This document shows, piece by piece, positions 57,573 to 64,000 of a DNA stretch of 64,000 bases. A model generated the notes under the pieces. It searched no databases, was not told the DNA's origin, and saw only the letters and a program-made list of their open reading frames with translations. Position 1 is the first letter of the stretch, and every line of letters starts with the position of its first letter. Location: positions 159,550 to 223,549 of the forward strand of contig JAMYHL010000068.1 of NCBI GenBank assembly GCA_025531455.1. The letters run 5' to 3'. A program made the position numbers and the translations under genes. This DNA is from Apiotrichum sp. Y4204. Taxonomy: Eukaryota; Basidiomycota; Tremellomycetes; Trichosporonales; Trichosporonaceae.

Positions 57573-58796
57573 ATGTCGCTCCCTACGTCGTTCAAGCTCA
57601 ACTCGGGCACCGAGATCCCCGCCGTCGGGCTGGGTACCTGGAAGTCGGAGCCCGGAAAAGTTGCCGATGCGTGAGTAGAAGGACAGACGGCCTTCCAGCC
57701 CCAGAGTGTCGTATACTGATGGCAGCGTCGCGCACGCGATCAAGTCGGGATACCGCCACATTGACGGGGCGCTCTGCTACCAGAACGAGGACGAGGTCGG
57801 CGAGGGGATCCGCAAGTCGGGCGTGCCCCGCGAGGAGCTGTTTATCACCAGCAAGCTGTGAGTAGAGGAAAGGAAAAATAAAGGAGAAGTGGGTAGAATG
57901 CGCCTGCAATCTCCACTTTTGCCTTTGCCTTCCTATTGTATCCTTCCTTCGCTGTATTCCGGTGACTGGGGGTGCGGTTGCTAATACCCAGCTGGTGCAC
58001 ATACCACGATCGCGTCGAGGAGGGCGTGGACAAGACGCTCAAGTCGCTCGGGACCGACTACCTCGACCTCTACCTCATCCACTGGCCAGTGTGAGTACCG
58101 AGCAGAGATAAAAAGTACTTGTTTCTCACACCCAGCCGCCTCGTCCCGAACGGTACGTCCGAGCTGTTCCCCGTCAAGCCGGACGGTTCGCGCAACATTG
58201 ACCGGACATGGAACCAGGCCGACACCTGGCGGCAGATGGAGGCGCTCGTGAAAAGCGGCAAGGTCAAGGCGATTGGCGTGTCAAACTTTTCCCAGCTCTA
58301 CCTCGAGCGCCTGGCGAAGGGTTGGACCATCCCGCCGGCCGTCAACCAGGTCGAGCTGCACCCGTACAATCCGCAGCACGGCCTCAAGGCGTGGTGCGAC
58401 AAGCACGGTATCCGCCTCGAGGCGTACTCGCCTCTCGGATCGAATGACTCGCCGCTCCATTCCGATCCCGTCATCAAGGCCATTGCGGAAAAGCACGGCG
58501 TTCAGCCCGCCACGGTCCTTATCTCGTACCAGGTGAACCGCGGCGTTGTGGTGCTTCCGAAGAGCGTGACGCCCGCCCGCATCGAGAGCAACAAGCAGAT
58601 CATCAAGCTCGACGACGAGGACATGAAGCAGCTCGACGGCCTCGCGGCCGCGGGCAAGCAGCACCGCTTCGTGTCCCCGCCGTGGGGCACCGACCTTGGC
58701 TTTGACGACTGGTTCGGTCCCGGTAACGCCAATGCACCCGCTGGCACAGTGTTCGAGTCCAAAGGGCTGACCTTTGAGGGCCAGACGTTCGTGTAG
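57573..58796 (+). CDS. Aldo-keto reductase (329 aa, four exons)
   Basis: Exons are 57573-57670, 57726-57857, 57992-58090 and 58136-58796. A cytosolic (alpha/beta)8-barrel NAD(P)H oxidoreductase of carbonyl compounds. The catalytic tetrad is complete: Asp46 and Tyr51 in [15 protein letters not shown], Lys76 in FITSKLW, His107 in LIHWPV. Other AKR marks are [13 protein letters not shown] at the N-terminus, [26 protein letters not shown] and the cofactor-binding [15 protein letters not shown]. The sequence resembles fungal glycerol/xylose-type reductases such as Gcy1/Ypr1, but the substrate cannot be set from sequence. A CT-rich leader precedes the start. It is convergent with HAPX, with 379 nt between stops. 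Confidence 0.93.
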
Positions 58797-59175
58797 AGGA
58801 TAGAGTTAGGTCAATGCAGAGATTGTGAAGTGAGGCGATTCGTTTGCGCCGGTGATTACTTGATGCCGGGGAGCTTATGCCGGGGAGAAACACGACTGCT
58901 GCGTACAGTACTAGAGACTGTGATGCAGAGGTCAGCACTGCGAGTCAAGGGGACCGGGAGATTTGCAAGTCGAGGACAGGAATTCGACGTGTCTCCCTGG
59001 CCTCATGGAGCTTCATCCATTCATACGGCTATAACACATTCGCCTCACTTTCTTATGTATTGCGGTACAACACGGCCCGTATCTGTATCCCGGACATCGA
59101 TACGATTATCGGCCTTTTTCTCTTCGTCTGCCCATGTCTTCACTGCTTCTAGCGCTAGGTGCGCATTGTCGTCTA
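58797..59175. other. Convergent 3' region of the reductase and HAPX
   Basis: No gene or structure is seen in 379 nt; presumably both 3' UTRs. Confidence 0.5.
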
Positions 59176-61286
59176 TCAAATACGCTGCCGCTTCGCCTCG
59201 CGCGGCGCGTCCGCGCCATGCGTGTCGAGGTACTGCAGCGCCTCGCGGACCGCACTGGTCTCGACGGCCAGGCGGCGCTTAGCGCCCGTCGCGCCCGTCT
59301 CGGCGCACCGTCCCTCTGGCTCGGGGGAGAGCTCGACGCGCGGGCCCTCGACCTTGGAGCGGCGCGCGACGACGTCGGCGAGAATCGCGAGCGGGGTGAA
59401 CTTGGAGTTGGGGTGGGCTTTCAGCGCGCGCCATGCTTCCTCTGGGCGCATTGTCTCGTCTCGGCTGTTCCGGCTGTCCCGACTGTCCCGGTCCCGGCTG
59501 TCCCAGATTTCCTGCGGGTCGTCGCGCGCAGGTCCGCCGATTAGCACCTCGCCCGCGCATCCCGCTGCATGGCCACATAGCTCGGGCGCACCGCAGCACG
59601 TCAGCACCAGTGGTTGCTGAACGGGTGTCTCTGGGTGGACGAGGTTCGAAATGGACACGGCGGAACTGCACCCGTTCGGACCACAGCCGGAACATTTCTT
59701 GTGCGGTCTGCCAAACAGATTCTCGCAAAACTCGCGGCCTGAGTGTCAGTCAGTGGAACTTGGCATGAGCCCGCGTGGGCGCCAAAGCAAGACTCACCAA
59801 AGGAATCGTTCCGGCAGGCATCGCAGTTGCTCGGGTCGCCGGTGCACTCTGCCTCCTTTCGAGAAGTGCCAGCAGGCACGTTATCCAGCGACCACACGCT
59901 CTGCTTCGCGGCGGGGCGGCGGCGCAGCTTGAGGGCCACGGCGGGAGCGGCGACGGTCGCTGTTGGCGGTAGCGTTGGTGCAGCGGACAACGAGACGGCA
60001 GCGGATTTTGCAGATTTGAAAGTCTTTGGCGAGGGAGCAGGAGGGGAGGGGGGAATCTGCAGGTTGAGGGAGAACGACGCGGCGAAGCTCGTGCTCGAGC
60101 TCGCAGCCGCGGCAGCGCGACACGCACAGAACGACTCGGAGGTACACAGGCCGCAGTCCGTGGTGTCATCTACCGGTGCAGGCGAGGAGATGTCGGGTTT
60201 AATGTCCTCTTCCTCGACCGGGGTGGTCGGACCGCAGAGGCACGCATCAGGGGAGAGGTCGCACAGGCCGCAGCGCGAGAGGCCGAAAGAAGACATGCCC
60301 AGTGTCGGTTCGAGACGAGACGGGCCCAGTGTCGGTTCCATTGCGGTCTGGCATGGACAGTCGGGGTCCGGATCCGGGCAGATGGGACATGTGAGGGCGG
60401 TGTTGTTGCGCGTCGCGGCGGTAAGTATGCGCGGCGTGGCAATGGAGGTACGCGGCGTGATCGCCGGGGTGAGCACCGGTGACGGGTCGTACTGTGGTGA
60501 GCGCGAGTCGACCTGCGACAGCGGCACCGAGTTCCGCGATTGGAGTGTCGCCCTCTCGAGCTGGCGCTGCAGCGACTTGATGCTGTCTGCCATCTTCTGG
60601 CGCTCCGCGTTCCATTTCTCCCGGTCCGACCGTGCATTGCTCAGCTGGCTGTTGAGGGTGTTGAGCTCATTACGCATGCGTTCATTGTCAGCCTTGAGGG
60701 CGCGCGCGACCTCTTGCAGGCGGACATTTGAATGGATCTCGTCGGCCTCGTATTTACGCAGCCGCTCCTCGAGCGTCTGGATGTAATCGGTACGGCGGGC
60801 GCGGTGGGCGCGCTGACTGAGCCGGTTCTGTGACTGCCTGCGGTTTTCAGGTTCATCCGTGGCCGCTTTCCGACCGGGCTTGGCACGCTCCGGCAGGACC
60901 CATTCCTTGCTTGGCTTGGCGAAAATCCGGCCGGTCGACGACGAGAGGTCCTTGCCGGGGACGGGTGCGGCGATGACGCCGCGTCCGCCGGGTGGAGGAG
61001 GCATGGGTGTCGACTTTGAGGATGATGAGGATGATGCGGATGGAGCTGTGGAAATGGGATTTATGGGCGACGCAGGGCCTGCTGATCGCGAGGACGCGGG
61101 AGAGGACGCGGCGGTGGAGGAGCCCGGCCGGGCCGTTGCTGCCGATGCGGGCTTGGCGGCGACGGCGCGGGACTGTCGTGCGGGGGGCATTTTGGAGAGC
61201 GTGGCTGGTGCGGAGGGATGTGCGGGGCGAGGAGGAGCAGCAGGAGCGGGGCGAGCCTGCACCCGTGGTTGAACGGCGACCGACAT
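59176..61286 (-). CDS. HAPX: HapX-type bZIP iron regulator (683 aa, two exons)
   Basis: Minus-strand exons are 61286-59798 and 59738-59176. About residues 125-180 carry KEWVLPERAKPGRK, the Hap4-like CCAAT-binding-complex contact. It is followed directly by a bZIP basic region (NRLSQRAHRAR) and a zipper/coiled coil to about 240. Downstream lie the cysteine-rich iron-sensing clusters: CPICPDPDPDCPC (about 300), CGLCDLSPDACLC (about 340), CGLCTSESFCAC (about 380), CDACRNDSFGREFCENLF and CCGAPELCGHAAGC. The second exon also has the conserved ALKAHPNSKFTPLAILADVVARR. HapX with the CBC represses iron-consuming genes and activates siderophore/iron uptake under iron starvation, and drives vacuolar iron storage in excess iron. 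The splice join ...NDSFG|REFCENLF rebuilds a family motif. The upstream region has two ATCTGATAA sites. Confidence 0.93.
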
Positions 61287-61834
61287 GGAGTGGCGCGGTG
61301 GGTGGTGAGAAACAAGTCAAAAGGTTTGAGGAGGAGTGTGAGGATGCAAAGAACTTGTCGACGTAGGCGGTGGTGGCGACTTGTACCAGGGAATGAAGAG
61401 AGTGCGAGCAACGAGTAAGCAAGCGCAAGGAAATCGGGCGGGTGAGTAGCTAGATGCTAGAAGATTGCGTGATGTCGTCCGATGGCATACTGCGTGGGCG
61501 GGACCGAGGGCCGAGCGCCAAACTGTGCTGTGCAACTGTGCAGCGTGTGCGCTGCCAAAGTGGCCAAGTGCGTATTGTGCGCTGTGCTAACCAGACGGTC
61601 TTGTCTCGTCAGGGAGTGGTGGGAGGTGGGAGTCGGTGGGAGTGCCGATTTCTTGGCTTGTGGGTGGGATGTGGCCGATGAATAGGCCGGGCCGAAGCTT
61701 GGGAGTGGAGATGCAGAGGACGTGGCGTGGGGCCAGAAGAGGAGAGCCAGGAGGGCCAGGAGCGATGCGAGCGGCGATGCGATCCGATGTGGGAGGAGGG
61801 AGGCGAGGTGAGTGGATTGTCGGCCTAGTCGCTA

Positions 61835-61843
61835 ATCTGATAA
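61835..61843 (+). promoter_or_regulatory. Iron-type GATA site ATCTGATAA, proximal
   Basis: A perfect match to ATCWGATAA, the site reported for iron-sensing GATA repressors (SreA type) in Aspergillus. It lies about 550 nt upstream of the HAPX start. Confidence 0.6.
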
Positions 61844-62521
61844 CGCTTTGCTCTTCTGTCCTCGGATCTTGCTCCTGCTCCGGGTGACACTGGGTGGTAT
61901 GCAGCTGCAGCTTTTGTTTCCTCTTGGGTGTGCTCTGCTGTCGTGCCCCAGTGCCCGAGTTTATTAATGACGTGCTCCTGAACGCAGGCGCAGGAGCGCA
62001 GGAGCAGGGTGGAAGCCAGGGAGGGGGAGCTGGCGTGGCTGACTGATGCCTGTGCTGCAAGCGAGCGCTGATCGACTCTCGATTTTGATCTGGTCGGGGT
62101 GGGCCAGGAAACAGATTGCTGGCGCAGGGCAACGTGATAAACTTCGGGCGACGCTGGAACGCTAGAAAAGAGAGGGGAAGCAGGCCAGCCGCTAGAACGG
62201 TGCAGGCCTAGTAATGAAATGCAGCGAGCAGAGTGTGGAGAGGATGGCGATGATATAAGTGGTGGTGGTGGTGGTGCAGTGGTGAGTTGTTCGCCAAAGT
62301 GGGAGGAGAGTGGTTGTCGGCCGATTGCGAGTGGGATGATCACATCGGGCAAGATCGGACAAACAAAGCCGAGCTCTCTGGGGCCTCTGGGTGAGTCGGG
62401 GTGAGTCAACTCGGGTCCAATAGTTGCCGAGGGAAGGCAGCGGGAGCAAATTTATCGGCCGAAATCTGGTCATACTTGCCCTGTGTCGGTTGCGGAGAGC
62501 CCGTGCGCTGCCATTTTTCTA

Positions 62522-62530
62522 ATCTGATAA
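62522..62530 (+). promoter_or_regulatory. Iron-type GATA site ATCTGATAA, distal
   Basis: A second perfect ATCTGATAA, about 1.24 kb upstream of HAPX. It is embedded in the same 13-mer CTAATCTGATAAC as the proximal site. Confidence 0.55.
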
Positions 62531-62779
62531 CATGTGCAGGTTTTTTGCTTCTTCACCCCCCCCTCGCCGGCCGGCCGATGGAAATACGGCATGAGACAAA
62601 ACAGGGACGCTGTATGAGAGAGTGGATACAGAGCTTGCTCTGCCTGCTCCACAAAGGAACGGTGCCACCATGTGCAGCATGCAGAATTAGCTTTGGCCAT
62701 CAGGAGCGAGGTACAACAACTCTGGATCGCAGTCGCTGGTCCACCGTCGCTGCGTCGGGTTGCCGGGGGCGGGAACGCG

Positions 62780-62860
62780 CTCCACAGGCGCGCTCCGCGG
62801 TTTCCTAGCGAAATCCTTCCCGCCCTCCACAGGCGCGCTCCGCGGTTTCCTAGCGAAATC
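62780..62860 (+). repeat. 36-nt perfect tandem duplication (45-nt period)
   Basis: The block at 62780-62815 recurs exactly at 62825-62860 with a 9-nt spacer. Intergenic. Confidence 0.9.
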
Positions 62861-64000
62861 AGCAGACCATAACACCGCGATTGCCGTCATTCAAGCTTGG
62901 GCGAATCCTATTGAATGGGCGGCCTGGTTTTCGCGGTCACAGGACCATGAACCATCCGCCTTCCAGACCACTTTTGCCGACGATGATTGACGGGGCGAAA
63001 CGTTCCAACGATCTAAACGGGCAATAGACGGCTAGACAATAGGACGAGCATCAGTGGCCTAGTGGGTGTGTTCCATTTCCAGAGATCCACAGCAGCTTGA
63101 TGAATTGCCGTGAATAGAACCTGGAAGGGTCGGGTGCATTACCTACTACCACATAACGGTATAACGGCAGGGCACAATGTTGAGACTGGCTTGGAGACCA
63201 ACCACGCCCCACCTAGCCGTGGACGGCCATCCATGCATCCAGCTCCAGCGCTTCACACATCGCCCATGCAAAGTGTATGCATCGTTTGTGTCTGCGAGAT
63301 GCATACCGGTTCGCGAACAGGTCCCTCTCCCCCGTACACGAATCTATAAACCCGTCCGCTGAGAATCTATGCTGCTGCTTCTCGAATTCTCGGTCGACAT
63401 CTCAGCCAACCACGCCTCGTCACCTGTGCGGCCATCCGCTCCGGTGGCCCGCAGCGTATCAGATTAACAGATTGCACACAAGAGACGGCAGCCACACGAA
63501 ATTCCCACAGCCCCCCTTAAGCCCTCGAGCCCTCGAGGCCAGAGACGGAATGCCCACGCCGTTCCACCCACCCATAGCCACCTGATGCATTGTATCCCCT
63601 TTTTGTAGTCCCTGGCTGGAGTGTGTGCCTCACAGGCCACAGGCCACTGGCCACTGGCAGCCAGCCTGGGCCCCTTCGGCCGTGTTTGTCCCAAACTTTG
63701 ACCCGTTTCGGCGCCAAGAGCACGTCGCCTGCAGACTGAGCAAAGAATAGAAACCACACCCGGGTCGCCAAGCGTCAGATGGACCAGAACAGAACCCAAC
63801 AGCCCAGAAGGTCAGAAGGAATCACGAGCCACAGGCTGCTCCTATGCATCTCCTGACGACCACCGCCAGCGAGCGCCCTGCAAGCCCCAGCTGAGGGCTT
63901 TTTTTTTTCTTCGTCCTCAGCGTCCGAAACGGTTCATGCCTCGTCCCCACTCGCGACATCCCCGACAGCCCCCTGGCTCCTCATAGGTCCTCGCACGAGC

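Larger units (their letters stand above)
61287..64000. other. HAPX promoter and intergenic DNA to the window end
   Basis: No gene is supported. It contains two ATCTGATAA sites, one CCAAT (62417-62421), a 36-nt tandem duplication at 62780-62860 and a CCACTGGCC motif at 63631-63660. The 3' end is uninformative; a gene may begin beyond the window. Confidence 0.55.

Overview
The window looks like a chromosome segment from a basidiomycete yeast, most probably a tremellomycete (Cryptococcus/Trichosporon relatives). The evidence is GC-rich coding sequence, dense short GT-AG introns with CTNAC-like branch sites, pyrimidine-rich 5' leaders, intron-containing tRNAs, and fungal families such as HapX, SKI3, VAC14 and DUF4246. 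All exon coordinates were spliced by hand from reading frame, splice sites and family conservation. Every multi-exon model given here sums to a multiple of three.

Layout. 2.0-2.9 kb (-): a tiny HMG/YABBY-like protein. 4.8-6.6 kb (+): a Tra2-like SR protein with a very long first intron. 7.9-10.8 kb (-): an orphan Ser/Thr kinase. 12.9-16.5 kb (-): a PAS-kinase-like kinase. 18.9-23.8 kb (+): SKI3. 24.3-28.5 kb (-): an intronless LRR-RhoGEF. 28.5-37.2 kb: a gene desert. 37.2-38.3 kb (+): quinolinate phosphoribosyltransferase. 39.1-42.9 kb (-): a Mediator MED25-like protein. 43.9-47.7 kb (+): VAC14. 49.9-51.1 kb (+): Cu/Zn superoxide dismutase. 52.3-54.2 kb (+): an intronless DUF4246 dioxygenase-like protein. 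54.6 and 55.25 kb: two intron-containing tRNA genes, Ile-AAU (-) and Val-AAC (+). 55.7-56.0 kb (-): a small secreted cysteine-rich protein. 57.6-58.8 kb (+): an aldo-keto reductase. 59.2-61.3 kb (-): HapX. The last 2.7 kb is HapX promoter and intergenic DNA.

The genes are mostly unrelated housekeeping and signalling functions: RNA processing and decay (Tra2, SKI3), kinases and Rho signalling, NAD synthesis, transcription (MED25), and PI(3,5)P2 control (VAC14). The right end groups redox and iron functions: SOD1, a predicted Fe(II) oxygenase, an NADPH-type reductase and the iron-regulatory bZIP factor HapX. The most testable observation is two perfect copies of ATCTGATAA, the iron-type GATA-repressor site, inside an identical 13-mer upstream of HapX. 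This suggests the SreA/Cir1-HapX regulatory loop is present here. Other points of interest are a 6-nt microexon, tiny leading exons in VAC14, a PAS-kinase homologue with no visible PAS domain, a hairpin cluster between convergent genes, and an unexplained 8.6-kb gene desert.
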